A stretch of DNA of 64,000 bases, from positions 744,001 through 808,000 of the forward strand of contig NZ_CP132976.1 in the NCBI RefSeq assembly GCF_030864005.1. The letters are read 5' to 3'. Below the pieces are notes generated by a model that worked only from the letters and a program-made list of their open reading frames with translations, was not told where the DNA came from and made no database searches. Numbering within the stretch: position 1 is the stretch's first letter; every line of letters starts with the position of its first letter. The stretch is from Achromobacter seleniivolatilans. Lineage in GTDB: Bacteria; Pseudomonadota; Gammaproteobacteria; Burkholderiales; Burkholderiaceae_B. Made by a program: the position numbers and the translations under genes. Shown piece after piece: positions 37,257 to 47,011 of this stretch.

Positions 37257-38362
37257 GATGCTTGCCCCTGGATGGCCGGCTTATGCAGGAGAATGGCGCT
37301 CTCAGGTAAGAAGCAAAGCCGTACGGACTCGCCCTTGTTGTACAAACGGGTGCCGGGGTGGTTGGACTGCTGCACGGTGATTTCCTTGCGGCTGGCCAGC
37401 TTCACGCGGTGTTTGACGATGCCGCCCAAAATCAAATGGTCGACCACTTCCGCGCCCATCGCGTTTTCTTCAGGGACCCGCTCCGTGGCCGTGTCCGGGC
37501 GCAGTACGAAGTTCTCTGGCCGGATGAGCACGGTAGCGGCGTCGCCCGTCCGGCTATTGGCCGGCGCCTTGCCGCAGCGCACGCGCAGTCCCTCCGCATC
37601 CACTTCTACCTGCCCACCGGTTGAAGACAGCACCTTGGCGTCAAAGAAGTTGCCTTGGCCGATAAAGTCGGCCGCAAACACGGTGCGCGGAGAAAAGTAC
37701 AACTCGGATGGGGTGCCTATTTGTTCGATCGCGCCGTTGTTCATCAACACGATGCGATCCGACAGGGTCAAGGCTTCTTCCTGATCGTGCGTTACGTTCA
37801 GCATGGTGATGCCGAGCGTCGCGTGCAACTGCTTGATCTCGAACTGCATCTGTTCGCGGAGTTTTTTGTCCAGCGCGCCCAGCGGCTCATCCATCAAGAT
37901 GAGCGAGGGGCTGTAGACAATGCATCGCGCCAAGGACACGCGCTGTTGCTGGCCCCCGGACAATTCCTTGGGTTTGCGCTTTTCAACATTGGGCAGGCGT
38001 ACCAACTCCAGCACATCGTGCACGCGTTGGCGGATCTGGGCTTCTGGCACCCGGCGCACCCGCAAAGGGAAGGCGATGTTCTCAAATACCGTCATGTGCG
38101 GCATCAGGGCGTAGTTCTGGAACACCATCCCCAAGCCCCGCTCGCCCGGCGAGATGTTCGCCGTGTCTTTGCCGTCAATCAGCAACTTTCCCGTCGTCGG
38201 CTTGATCAGGCCGGCGATCAGATTCAACAGCGTCGTTTTCCCTGAGCCGCTGGGTCCGAGCAAGGTCAGGAATTCACCCCGTTCGACGCTCAGGTTGATC
38301 GATTCAAGCGCCGCCGTATTCCCATAACGCTTGTCGATGTCGATGAAATCTACCATTGCCAT
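37253..38362 (-). CDS. Spermidine/putrescine-type ABC transporter ATP-binding protein
   Basis: A 369-residue PotA-like ATPase starting at 38362 (site AAGGGTGAAC, just after the flavoprotein stop). Walker A LGPSGSGKTT near residue 38, signature ELSGGQQQRV near 137, Walker B LILMDEPLGALD near 157. The C-terminal third is a TOBE substrate-sensing domain. It serves the permeases at 41633-43293 though separated from them by two enzyme genes, which shows import and catabolism are one unit. Confidence 0.92.
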   Translation of the reverse strand: MAMVDFIDIDKRYGNTAALESINLSVERGEFLTLLGPSGSGKTTLLNLIAGLIKPTTGKLLIDGKDTANISPGERGLGMVFQNYALMPHMTVFENIAFPLRVRRVPEAQIRQRVHDVLELVRLPNVEKRKPKELSGGQQQRVSLARCIVYSPSLILMDEPLGALDKKLREQMQFEIKQLHATLGITMLNVTHDQEEALTLSDRIVLMNNGAIEQIGTPSELYFSPRTVFAADFIGQGNFFDAKVLSSTGGQVEVDAEGLRVRCGKAPANSRTGDAATVLIRPENFVLRPDTATERVPEENAMGAEVVDHLILGGIVKHRVKLASRKEITVQQSNHPGTRLYNKGESVRLCFLPESAILLHKPAIQGQAS

Positions 38363-38367
38363 GCTGT

Positions 38368-39972
38368 TCACCCTTTGGAACGGGGGTTGCTTAGAAACTT
38401 GGCGACCACGCCTGCGGCGTTGTGCCCCGGAACGCCCGTCACGCCACCGCCAGGATGGGTCGAGGCGCCGCACATGAAGAGGGCAGTCAGCGGTGTGCGA
38501 TATCCCGCGTAACCCTTTACGGGACGCTTGAAAAAGACCTGGTCGGCGCTGAGTTCGCCGTGATGCACATGGCCACCCGGCAGATGGAACAGCCGTTCAT
38601 AGTCTTGCGCGACCAAGATCTGATGATGGACGATCAGATCGCGGATGCCCGGCGCATGCGTTTCCAGTGTGGAAATGGTGCATTCATAGAGCTCCTGCCG
38701 GTCTTGCTCCGTCCAGTCTCCGGTTTTCAAGCGGTACGGCGCATGAGATCCGAAGATGCTCATTACGTGATGGCCGGCCGGCGCCAGGCTGTCATCCAGG
38801 GCCGAAGGGGTCAAAACCGCCAGGCACGGCTCCTTTGCATATTCCCCGTACTTCGATCCGTCATAGGCGCGTTCGATGTAGTCGATGCTGGGGCCGATTT
38901 TGACGAGTGTGGGGTAATCAAACCCCATGCGTTGCGAATCGAACAGCCGATAGCGCGGCAGGCCATTGAGCGCCAGATGGACTTTGTATGAGGTGGCGCG
39001 ATCACGGATTTGCGCCACGTCGCGCAAGAACGGTGCTGGCAGCGAAGCGTTGCGCAGCATCTGCTGAAAAGTCAGTTTCGCTGGCGCGTTACTGACAACG
39101 GCGCGGGCGCGCAGCGTATCGCCCGAGGTTAGCCGTACGCCTACCGCGCGTCCGCCTTCCACCAGGATCTCGTCGACGCAGGCGTCGCAGCGGACCTGCA
39201 TGCCGTGTTCGGTTCCATCGCGCAGGATCGCCTGGGATATGGAACCCATGCCGCCGCGTATGATGCCGGACCCGCCAGCCGCCGTGGTGTTGTCTCGCAG
39301 GAATCCGCGCAAAAGAATATAGGCGGAACCTGCGGATTTCATGCTCATCGTGCCGCCTGCGGCCGCCGCGTAAAACCCCAGCACGGCCTTGACGTCATCG
39401 GACTCAAACCATCGTCCCAGGAAGTCATAGGCGCTGAGCGTCATCAGATCGTAGATGTCGTAGACCTGATCCAGCATGGCGCGGTTGCGCCAACCGAAGC
39501 GTGCCAATTCAAACAGTTTGGGCAGCGAGGACGAGGTGGGGTTGATGGGCACCTGAAAAAGCAGCTCTCTTACCCGCTCGCCCGCCGCCTTCATGAACGC
39601 CAGGTAGTCGGGGTAGGCGGCCGCGTCTTTTACCGAGAACTTGGAGATCTCTTGCTTGAGCTTCTCGGGGTCACTCCAAAACGTAAAAGACGCATCGCCG
39701 GTCAGCGGCTGAAACGTTGGGGTTTGCGGAATCACTTCCAAACCGTGCCGCTTGAGCTCAAGGTCGAGCATGATCTTCGGCTGCAAAAGCGCCATCAGAT
39801 ACGACGCAGTGGACAGACGGTAGCCCGGCCACAATTCTTCAGTGACGACCGCGCCGCCCACCTGATGCTTTCGTTCCAGCACGCACACGCGATGGCCCTG
39901 ACGCGCCAGATACGCGCCGCAAACCAAGCCGTTGTGCCCGCCGCCGACAATGATTACGTCGAAGTCGCTCAT
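38368..39972 (-). CDS. FAD-dependent oxidoreductase, phytoene desaturase-like
   Basis: A 534-residue flavoprotein. The Rossmann motif VGGGHNGLVCGAYLARQG lies at about residues 9-26, with the FAD ribose Glu in LERKHQVGG near 33. The C-terminal FAD motif GASTHPGGGVTGVPGHNAA is near 503-521. The family (COG1233, which includes PYROXD2 and carotenoid desaturases) oxidises C-C or C-N bonds. It overlaps the ligase gene by 4 bases. No carotenoid gene is near, so a role in oxidising the imported catabolic substrate is likelier. Confidence 0.87.
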   Translation of the reverse strand: MSDFDVIIVGGGHNGLVCGAYLARQGHRVCVLERKHQVGGAVVTEELWPGYRLSTASYLMALLQPKIMLDLELKRHGLEVIPQTPTFQPLTGDASFTFWSDPEKLKQEISKFSVKDAAAYPDYLAFMKAAGERVRELLFQVPINPTSSSLPKLFELARFGWRNRAMLDQVYDIYDLMTLSAYDFLGRWFESDDVKAVLGFYAAAAGGTMSMKSAGSAYILLRGFLRDNTTAAGGSGIIRGGMGSISQAILRDGTEHGMQVRCDACVDEILVEGGRAVGVRLTSGDTLRARAVVSNAPAKLTFQQMLRNASLPAPFLRDVAQIRDRATSYKVHLALNGLPRYRLFDSQRMGFDYPTLVKIGPSIDYIERAYDGSKYGEYAKEPCLAVLTPSALDDSLAPAGHHVMSIFGSHAPYRLKTGDWTEQDRQELYECTISTLETHAPGIRDLIVHHQILVAQDYERLFHLPGGHVHHGELSADQVFFKRPVKGYAGYRTPLTALFMCGASTHPGGGVTGVPGHNAAGVVAKFLSNPRSKG

Positions 39973-41630
39973 GCTGATTTTTCCTCGCCGCTAGCCGTCT
40001 GCCATTGGCCGGCTTGATGGTCATACGTGCGTTCGGAAAGGTCTGCCGCGCGTTCGCGCAGCGTGGCTTTGGCGATCTTCAGTGAAGCGGTTTTTGGAAG
40101 CTCTTTGATAAAGGAGTAGTACCGCGGCACCTTGAATTTCGCCAGGTTCGCCTGGCAGCCCGCAATAATGTTCTGAAGTGAGGCGTCATCCGCCGGCACG
40201 CCCTCACGCAACACGACAAACACCTTCACCTCTTCGCCCCGGATGGCATCAGGGACCGGCACGGCGGCGGACTCGCTGACTTCAGTCAAGCCGTTCAATA
40301 CGGCTTCGACCTCGCGCGCGGCGATGTTCTCGGCGCTGCGACGAATCATGTCCTTGTAGCGGCCTTGTATATAGAAGTAGCCCCGTTCATCGCGCATGAA
40401 TGCGTCGCCAGTGCGAAACCAGCCATCCAGGAACGCCGCTTCCGTGGCTGCGGGGTTGTTGTAGTAACCCAGCAAAATGCCTTTGCCGCGAATGCACAGC
40501 TCTCCGACCTGTCCGGGCAGGGCCTCGTCTCCGGCTTCGGTGATGACTTTGCACTCCCGAAACGGCGAAGGCACGCCGCAGGAGCCCGAACCGACCGTGT
40601 CGGTGGCTTCGATAGGCATGAACATGGCGGGACCGACTTCGGTCATGCCAAACGCTTCGCGAGCCACCACATCGAACCGTTGCTCGATCTTGGCGTGCAG
40701 GTCGCGGGGCGCGCCATAGACATTGGCCCGGATCAGGCTGTTCTTGCCGTCGTCTTCGTGGGGCGGCTGTTTATAGATCAGGTAGGGAAGCAGGCAAAAA
40801 TTGATCTCGTAGGTTCTTACCCACTGCATGAAGCGAGAGGCGCTTTGACGATTCGCCACGAACAACGTGCCACGCTGATAGATCGTCATCAGCAGCAGCC
40901 ATTGCGGGTCCATGTAGTAGAACGGCGTCGGGGCGAGCAGGTTGCGGTACTTTCTGCCATCGCGAAAGGCGTTGGCCTTGCCGCTGGTCAACCAGTATTC
41001 CTGGGTCAGCATGCAACCCTTGGGAAATCCCGTGGTGCCCGACGTGTACTGAATATTCAGCAGGTCGCCCTGGGAAACCTGCTGCGTATCGAGTTCTCGC
41101 CACGGCGTGTCGGCCAGTGTTTGCCAGGAGAGATAGCCATCCGAGTGGCCGTCAATCACCACCCGCGACGGGTTGATGCCCGTAGATGCTTCCGTCAACA
41201 GCGTGTTGATCAGCGGTGTGATCGACTCATGCGCAACCAGGAATTGGGCGTCGCTATTGGACAGCACATACGTCACCTCGCGGTGCGTGTAGGTCACATT
41301 TACTGGAACCATCACGGCGCCGAGCGTGGCCAGCGCCAGCCAGGTCAAGGGCATGGCCGGGACGTTGGGCATCATGACCGCGACGTGATCGCCTTTCTTG
41401 ACGCCGATGTCTTGCAGCCCAGCGGCAAGACGTTCTACCTGGGCCAGACAGTCGGCATACGTGATGGTCTGCCCGATTTCGAAGAAATTCCAGAGCGTTG
41501 CATCGCCGTTGTCGCGCGCGGCTTGCGCGAGAAGCGCGTGCAGGTTCCTGGGCAGGGCTTCGCTTTCAATCTGGCGCCGGCGGTCAGCCACGGGCGGAAC
41601 GGAGGTTGCGAGGGTTTCTAGATAGGCCAT
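39969..41630 (-). CDS. AMP-dependent acyl-CoA ligase (CaiC-like)
   Basis: A 553-residue ANL ligase from the ATG at 41630; the longer start at 41684 lies inside the permease gene. P-loop YTSGTTGFPKG near residue 195, FGMTEVG near 326, WFRTGDAF near 405, RYKDMIRRSAENIAAREVE near 425-443. It resembles crotonobetaine/carnitine-CoA ligases in the A8 region. It would form an acyl-CoA from an acid made or imported by the operon. It starts 2 bases after the permease stop. Confidence 0.88.
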   Translation of the reverse strand: MAYLETLATSVPPVADRRRQIESEALPRNLHALLAQAARDNGDATLWNFFEIGQTITYADCLAQVERLAAGLQDIGVKKGDHVAVMMPNVPAMPLTWLALATLGAVMVPVNVTYTHREVTYVLSNSDAQFLVAHESITPLINTLLTEASTGINPSRVVIDGHSDGYLSWQTLADTPWRELDTQQVSQGDLLNIQYTSGTTGFPKGCMLTQEYWLTSGKANAFRDGRKYRNLLAPTPFYYMDPQWLLLMTIYQRGTLFVANRQSASRFMQWVRTYEINFCLLPYLIYKQPPHEDDGKNSLIRANVYGAPRDLHAKIEQRFDVVAREAFGMTEVGPAMFMPIEATDTVGSGSCGVPSPFRECKVITEAGDEALPGQVGELCIRGKGILLGYYNNPAATEAAFLDGWFRTGDAFMRDERGYFYIQGRYKDMIRRSAENIAAREVEAVLNGLTEVSESAAVPVPDAIRGEEVKVFVVLREGVPADDASLQNIIAGCQANLAKFKVPRYYSFIKELPKTASLKIAKATLRERAADLSERTYDHQAGQWQTASGEEKSA

Positions 41631-41632
41631 GG

Positions 41633-42451
41633 TCAATGCTGCTCTTTGGAATTGGTTTCTTTCAATGCAAGGATGGCAAGACAAAAAACAAGCGATGCGA
41701 TGGTCAGCATGCTGGAGACGGCGGTAAGCACTGGCGACACCTCCCAGCGCAACGCGCTATACATCCGCACGGGCAGGGTGGTGGTTTCGGGGCCGGTAAT
41801 GAAGTAGGCCACCACCACCTCGTCAAACGAGATCAAGAAGGCGAACAGCAGCCCGACCAGAATGGAGGTTCGAATCTGGGGAACGAGCACTTGGAAAAAC
41901 GTGCGCAGCGGGCCGGCCCCCATCAAGGTCGCCACGGATTCAAGCGTGGGATCGGTATGGCGCATGCCTGCGCTGATGGAGATGAACATGAAGGGCATGA
42001 CCAAGGTGCTGTGCGTCATGACCAATCCCAGCGTGGAGTTGTCCAGACGCACTCCAGAGAAGAAGATGTAGACGCCTAGTCCCAGCGCGACCACTGGGAT
42101 CAGCATGGGGCTGATGAAGAACAGCTCTAAGGCCTTCAGTCCGTTGAATCGGCAGCGGTTCAGCGCATAGGCCGCAGGCAGCGTCACCAACAACGCAAGC
42201 ATCGAGGTAAGCAGCGCGACGATCACGCTCTGCACCGCCGGTTTCCACCATGCCGGGTCTGCAAAGAAGGCGCGGTAGAGGTCCAAAGAGAATTCTTTGG
42301 GCGGAAAGGTGATTTCTTGCCCGGCATTCAATGACGCCGCGACGATGATCGCGATTGGACCTACCAGGAACACATATCCCGCAATGGCAATGATCAATGG
42401 CAGCGCCACACTGCAACGGCTGAAGATCCGGATGACAGTATTGGCGTTCAT
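41633..42451 (-). CDS. Spermidine/putrescine-type ABC permease (PotC type)
   Basis: A 272-residue permease with six spans. The EAA-type loop ESVATLMGAGPLRTFFQVLVPQIRTS near residues 170-195 contacts the ATPase. It overlaps the upstream permease stop by 4 bases. Second membrane subunit of the importer whose binding protein is encoded at 43361. Confidence 0.9.
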   Translation of the reverse strand: MNANTVIRIFSRCSVALPLIIAIAGYVFLVGPIAIIVAASLNAGQEITFPPKEFSLDLYRAFFADPAWWKPAVQSVIVALLTSMLALLVTLPAAYALNRCRFNGLKALELFFISPMLIPVVALGLGVYIFFSGVRLDNSTLGLVMTHSTLVMPFMFISISAGMRHTDPTLESVATLMGAGPLRTFFQVLVPQIRTSILVGLLFAFLISFDEVVVAYFITGPETTTLPVRMYSALRWEVSPVLTAVSSMLTIASLVFCLAILALKETNSKEQH

Positions 42452-43293
42452 GCTGTGTGCTCCTTCTGCGCGGGATTGGCGCTCTGGATTTTGAGCAGCA
42501 TCAAGATGAAGGCTCCGGAAATTGCCAGCAATACCATCGCTATCGCGGAGGCGCCTTCCCAGTCCAGGATCTGGCGGGTGTACAAGTCGACAAGGTTCGC
42601 CATCATCATGTCTTGCCGTCCGCCCAATAGGGCCGGGGTGACGAACATTCCCAGGGAAAGGGTCATTGCCATCAAGGTTGCGGCCATGACACCGGGCATC
42701 GTCAACGGCAGCGTGATGCGCAAGAAGATGCGTATGGGGCCTGCGCCCATGAGGCGGGCTGCGCGCGCCAGCAACGGATCAACCGCAAGCAGACTCGCCA
42801 AAATTGGGAAGACGGTGAAGGGCAGCAGGTAATTGATCATCCCGATGATCACGCCGACTCCATTGAACAGAAGCTGCACGCGCGCCTGCTCTCCGAACAA
42901 CGCGACCAAGGCTTGATTGACGAGCCCCTGGTCGCCCAGCAAAACGGTGAGCGAAAAGCTCTTGACCAGTACGCTTGTCCACAGCGGCACCATGACCAGC
43001 GTCAGAAAGATCAGTCTTTTGGATGCGCTCTGGCGGGCAATATGCACGGCGATGCAGTAGCCGGCCAGGGTGCTCAGAAGCGTCGCGATCACCGATACGC
43101 GCAGCGTGTTTGTCAGCACCTTCGAGAACAGCGGTCCATCAAACAAGGCCCGATAGGCGGCCAGTGTGAAACCGTCGGCGTAGATACTTTTCCACGCGAC
43201 GACGCCCAATGGATAGAGGAAAAAGACGAGCAAAAGCAGGCAAGCGGGCATCAGCAGCAGCGCCGCATGCCGCTTTCCAAGCATGCTAACCAT
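42448..43293 (-). CDS. Spermidine/putrescine-type ABC permease (PotB type)
   Basis: A 281-residue permease with six spans, from the ATG at 43293 (MVSMLGKRHAA); a start at 43425 would run into the binding-protein gene. The EAA loop reads ARAARLMGAGPIRIFLRITLP near residues 183-203. First of the two membrane subunits. It follows the binding-protein gene by 67 bases. Confidence 0.9.
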   Translation of the reverse strand: MVSMLGKRHAALLLMPACLLLLVFFLYPLGVVAWKSIYADGFTLAAYRALFDGPLFSKVLTNTLRVSVIATLLSTLAGYCIAVHIARQSASKRLIFLTLVMVPLWTSVLVKSFSLTVLLGDQGLVNQALVALFGEQARVQLLFNGVGVIIGMINYLLPFTVFPILASLLAVDPLLARAARLMGAGPIRIFLRITLPLTMPGVMAATLMAMTLSLGMFVTPALLGGRQDMMMANLVDLYTRQILDWEGASAIAMVLLAISGAFILMLLKIQSANPAQKEHTA

Positions 43294-43360
43294 GATGAGT
43301 CGGCTCCAGGAATTGGCTGGGGCGCCGGCTAGAAACCTGGCGCCCGGAGTACGGACTGCG

Positions 43361-44434
43361 TTAGACGAGCAGCCATCCGGTAAAGCGCTTTTGAAGCACC
43401 TCGAAATTGTCGGACCACCACGCATCGTTGATGACGACGTTGGCTGGGCTGGTCATGTCCGGCAGGAATTTCTTCGTGGCTTCTTGCACCAAGGGCAGCG
43501 CATCCTTGTTGTTAGGCGAGAAGAACATGCGGTTGGAGAACTCGGCCTGACGATCCGGGCGCAACACGAACGCCAGATACCGCATCGCGGCTTCCCGGTT
43601 CTTCGTGCCCTTGGGAACGGCCAGATACTCGGTGGCATTGACGGTTTGCGTCAAAGGCATATCGATGGAGTTGCCGGCCTGCTGCGAAGGAATGACGCGC
43701 GTCACGAAGCTGTACGAAAAATCGACCTCGTTGTTCAGCACCAGGGAAATGGTTTCCGGCGTGGTTTCGGTCCACTTTCGAACGTGAGGCTTGATCCGGT
43801 CTAGCGCTTTGAAAGCGCGTTCGACGTCTAGCGGGTAGAGCTTGGAAGGCTCAACGCCGTCAGCCACGAGTGCGATTTCCAGCATTTCGCTGACACGAGG
43901 GCGCAGCGCCCTGCGTCCTGGGAAATTCTTGACGTCCCAGAATTCCTTGAAGTTCGTCGGGTATTTGCCCGCCGCAAAGCGCTTGGGGTCGTACGCGATA
44001 CCGGCGGCAAAGAGGAATGTTCCGACGTGGTCCGCGCCACCGGGCACGATCAGCTTCGATGTGTCTACGATGCTGCGGTCTATGGGTTCCCAGATGCCGT
44101 CTTTGGACGCCGACAGAATGTGTGGGCCGATGCTATCAAACACGTCCCACGAGACATTCTGATTCTTGACCTGCACCTTGAGTTTGGTCAGATCAGCATT
44201 GTTGACGATGTTCACGCCAATGCCGGTTTCCTTGGTGAACGGCTCGGCGAAAATGGCGCGGACGTTTTTCTCGTAGTCGCCGCCCCAGCACGTGACGGTA
44301 ATGGATTGCGCCGCGCGTACCGTTGGCGCCCACGTCGACAGTCCCGCCAACGGCAATGCTGCGGTTGCCTTGAGCAGCGTGCGGCGCGAAATTCCATTCT
44401 TGCCGTTTGCAGCGGATGTAGTTTTGGTCTTCAT
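43361..44434 (-). CDS. Periplasmic substrate-binding protein of PotD type (Tat signal)
   Basis: A 357-residue type II binding protein. The N-terminus has a twin-arginine motif SRRTLLK at about residues 16-22 and a hydrophobic stretch ending VRAAQS, so it is probably exported folded by Tat. The segment TVTCWGGDYEKN begins the mature domain. PotD-type receptors bind polyamines and other amines or small acids; the acidic ligand pocket cannot be judged here. A strong AGGGGAA site precedes the ATG. Confidence 0.9.
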   Translation of the reverse strand: MKTKTTSAANGKNGISRRTLLKATAALPLAGLSTWAPTVRAAQSITVTCWGGDYEKNVRAIFAEPFTKETGIGVNIVNNADLTKLKVQVKNQNVSWDVFDSIGPHILSASKDGIWEPIDRSIVDTSKLIVPGGADHVGTFLFAAGIAYDPKRFAAGKYPTNFKEFWDVKNFPGRRALRPRVSEMLEIALVADGVEPSKLYPLDVERAFKALDRIKPHVRKWTETTPETISLVLNNEVDFSYSFVTRVIPSQQAGNSIDMPLTQTVNATEYLAVPKGTKNREAAMRYLAFVLRPDRQAEFSNRMFFSPNNKDALPLVQEATKKFLPDMTSPANVVINDAWWSDNFEVLQKRFTGWLLV

Positions 44435-44470
44435 GATTTTTTCCCCTTTTATTCGTCGGCTAACAGCGCA

Positions 44471-45958
44471 TCAGTGTGCGATCCAGATCGACTTCCAGTC
44501 CGTGTACTTGTCAAAGGCGTGTAGCGATTTGTCGCGGCCGAAACCGGATTGTTTGAACCCGCCGAACGGCGCGGACATGCTTCCACGGTCAAAGCAGTTC
44601 ACCCACACTACCCCGGCACGCAACGAACGGGAGGCGTTCATCGCAGTCTTGACACTGTCGGTCCAGATGCCGGCCGCCAGTCCGTAATGCGTGTTGTTGG
44701 CCACGGCAATGGCCTCATCCACGCCCGACACCGTAATTGCTGACAAGACCGGGCCAAAGATTTCTTCCTGTGCGATACGCATGTCAGGCGTAACGTCCGC
44801 AAACACCGTCGGCGTCATGAAGTAGCCACCGGTCTCTTCCAATGCCCGGTTTCCGCCGGCCATCAGGCGGGCGCCTTGCTGCGAACCGGCGTCAACGTAC
44901 GACATCACGCTTTCAAGCTGCTTCCTGTTGACGATGGCGCCTAGACGCGTGTTGGCGTCTAGCGGGTCGCCGGGGTTCAAGCGCGTGGCCAGGTCAACGA
45001 CCTTTTGCAGGAACACGTCTTTAATGGCTTTGTCGACGATGAGGCGTGAGCCCGCGTTGCAGACTTGTCCGGCGTTACTGAAGATGCCGGCTGCGACGGA
45101 TAGCGCGGCGGCGTCCAGATCGCTGCAATCGGCAAGGACAATGTGCGGGCTCTTGCCGCCGCATTCCAGCCCGATGCGCTTGATATTGGACAGGCCGGAA
45201 TACTGCATGAAGAGCTTGCCCACTTCGGTCGACCCCGTGAAACCGATCGCATCGACATCCATGTGCATGCCAAGCGCGCGGCCAGCGGTCTCGCCGAAGC
45301 CGGGAACGACGTTCAGTACGCCGGGCGGGATGCCTGCGTCAGTGGCCAATTGCGCGATTCGGATCGCGGTCAGCGGAGATTGTTCGGCCGGCTTGAGGAC
45401 CACTGAATTGCCGGAGGCCAACGCCGGCCCCAGTTTCCAGCACGCCATGGAGAGCGGGTAATTCCAGGGGACCACTGCTGCGACAACGCCCAGCGCCTCG
45501 CGAATCACCATGGTCGTCATCGAATGACCGGACGGCGCGACTTCGCCGTAGACCTTGTCGATCGCTTCGGCATACCACTGGATTGTGGTGGCCGCGCTGA
45601 CCACGTCGCCATTGAACGCATTGGTGATGGGTTTGCCGACGTTCAGCGATTCAAGCAGTGCAAGCTCTTCGCGATTCGCCAGCAACAGGGCGGAGAATTG
45701 CTGCATGATGCGCTTGCGTTCAAGAGGCGGCATGCGGGACCAGACGCCGCGTTCAAATGCGTTGCGGCAACTGGCCACCGCGCGGTTGACGTCCGCCTCT
45801 TTGCACGAAGCGATCTCTGCGATCTTCTGCCCGGTAGCGGGATTCACACAGTCGAAAGTGTCTGAGTCGATCGCGTCGACGTAAGCGCCGTCGATGTAAG
45901 CGCGGCCTTCGATGCGGAGGTGTTGGGAGCGTTGATGCCAATCGATGGGGGTAGACAC
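44471..45958 (-). CDS. NAD(P)-dependent aldehyde dehydrogenase (PuuC-like)
   Basis: A 495-residue ALDH, starting with GTG. The cofactor segment PWNYPLSMACWKLGPAL near residue 160, catalytic Glu in LECGGKSP near 262 and nucleophile in GQVCNAG near 296 are intact. By motif it is close to gamma-glutamyl-gamma-aminobutyraldehyde and betaine aldehyde dehydrogenases. It opens the operon, 37 bases before the binding-protein gene, and is divergent from the LysR gene. It likely oxidises an amino-aldehyde or similar intermediate released by the flavoprotein. Confidence 0.9.
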   Translation of the reverse strand: MSTPIDWHQRSQHLRIEGRAYIDGAYVDAIDSDTFDCVNPATGQKIAEIASCKEADVNRAVASCRNAFERGVWSRMPPLERKRIMQQFSALLLANREELALLESLNVGKPITNAFNGDVVSAATTIQWYAEAIDKVYGEVAPSGHSMTTMVIREALGVVAAVVPWNYPLSMACWKLGPALASGNSVVLKPAEQSPLTAIRIAQLATDAGIPPGVLNVVPGFGETAGRALGMHMDVDAIGFTGSTEVGKLFMQYSGLSNIKRIGLECGGKSPHIVLADCSDLDAAALSVAAGIFSNAGQVCNAGSRLIVDKAIKDVFLQKVVDLATRLNPGDPLDANTRLGAIVNRKQLESVMSYVDAGSQQGARLMAGGNRALEETGGYFMTPTVFADVTPDMRIAQEEIFGPVLSAITVSGVDEAIAVANNTHYGLAAGIWTDSVKTAMNASRSLRAGVVWVNCFDRGSMSAPFGGFKQSGFGRDKSLHAFDKYTDWKSIWIAH

Positions 45959-46072
45959 GGACTTCCTCGCGGTTGTGAATCAGTAGGGGAAGTCTAGGAT
46001 TGCGCTCTCCATCACGTCTATTAGAATTTATTCAGCTTCAAACCAAATAATAGTTATACGGTGTAAACCCTG

Positions 46073-46969
46073 ATGCTGAACATTCGGTACTTGGCCGCGG
46101 TGCGCGCAGTGATGCGTACGGGCTCGATATCCGGCGCGGCGCGTATCTTGTTCGTGACGCAGCCCGCCGTGACGAAGTCCATCCAGCTGGCTGAAGAAGA
46201 GCTGGGCATAAAGCTGTTCATTCGATCAAAGGGCCGTTTGATTGCTACTGAAGAAGCCACGTTCCTGTATCCGGAAATGGAACGCATATTTGGCGAGATC
46301 GTCCACCTGCAAGACCTTGCAGCGGAAGTGCGGGATGGGCACGCAGGACGCATCGCGTTGGCAACGGTATCTAATCTTTCAGCGTCGTTGCTCGGCCGCG
46401 CAATCGCCCAGTTCCGGCAGCGTCATCCGAAGGTGCGTTTTGATATCGAGGTACACAGCACCAAGCTGGTATTGGAGCGCGTCAGGCTCGGTCAGGTCGG
46501 GGTGGGGTTGTTGGACCTGACGCCCAAAGACTCGGCCGATGTGGACTCGCTGGAACTATGCGAAACGGCGGTGGGTTGCGTCATGCGGAAGGATCATCCG
46601 TTAGCCGCGCTGGAGTCGATTACGCCCGAGGCTCTGGCGGGGTATCCAATACTGACTTTTCCGGAAGACACCACCACAAGCAGTCTGGTCCGTGAAGCGT
46701 TCAGGCACGACCAGTCGGCCTGCAATATCGTCATGACAGTCAACCATTCCTACCTGGCTTGTTCGCTGATCGACCAAGGCTGCGGGGTGGGATTGATCGA
46801 CGACTATCACCTGCATACCGATTCGTTTCCCAGGCTGACGGTGCGGCCGTTCAGCCCAAAAATTCTGTTGCGACCTACGGTTGTGACAACTGCCGGCCGG
46901 ACCGTGTCGCTGATTGCTCGCGAGTTCATGGATGAGCTTCAGGCCACGGCGCGAAGGGTGCTGTGCTAG
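46073..46969 (+). CDS. LysR family transcriptional regulator
   Basis: A 298-residue LTTR. The winged helix (MLNIRYLAAVRAVMRTGSISGAARILFVTQPAVTKSIQ) spans residues 1-60, and the effector domain 90-295. It is divergent from the aldehyde dehydrogenase, with 114 AT-rich bases between, and by usual LysR arrangement should activate that eight-gene operon in response to its substrate. No clear T-n11-A site stands out by eye in the gap. Confidence 0.9.
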   Translation: MLNIRYLAAVRAVMRTGSISGAARILFVTQPAVTKSIQLAEEELGIKLFIRSKGRLIATEEATFLYPEMERIFGEIVHLQDLAAEVRDGHAGRIALATVSNLSASLLGRAIAQFRQRHPKVRFDIEVHSTKLVLERVRLGQVGVGLLDLTPKDSADVDSLELCETAVGCVMRKDHPLAALESITPEALAGYPILTFPEDTTTSSLVREAFRHDQSACNIVMTVNHSYLACSLIDQGCGVGLIDDYHLHTDSFPRLTVRPFSPKILLRPTVVTTAGRTVSLIAREFMDELQATARRVLC

Positions 46970-47011
46970 CAGCGCTTCGTGCCGGGCCACATTCAATAAT
47001 CGCCAGCCCGC

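Noticed and set aside
45959..46072. LysR T-n11-A box between the aldehyde dehydrogenase and LysR genes
   Set aside because: The gap is AT-rich and several weak T-n11-A matches can be drawn; none is clearly symmetric enough to call.
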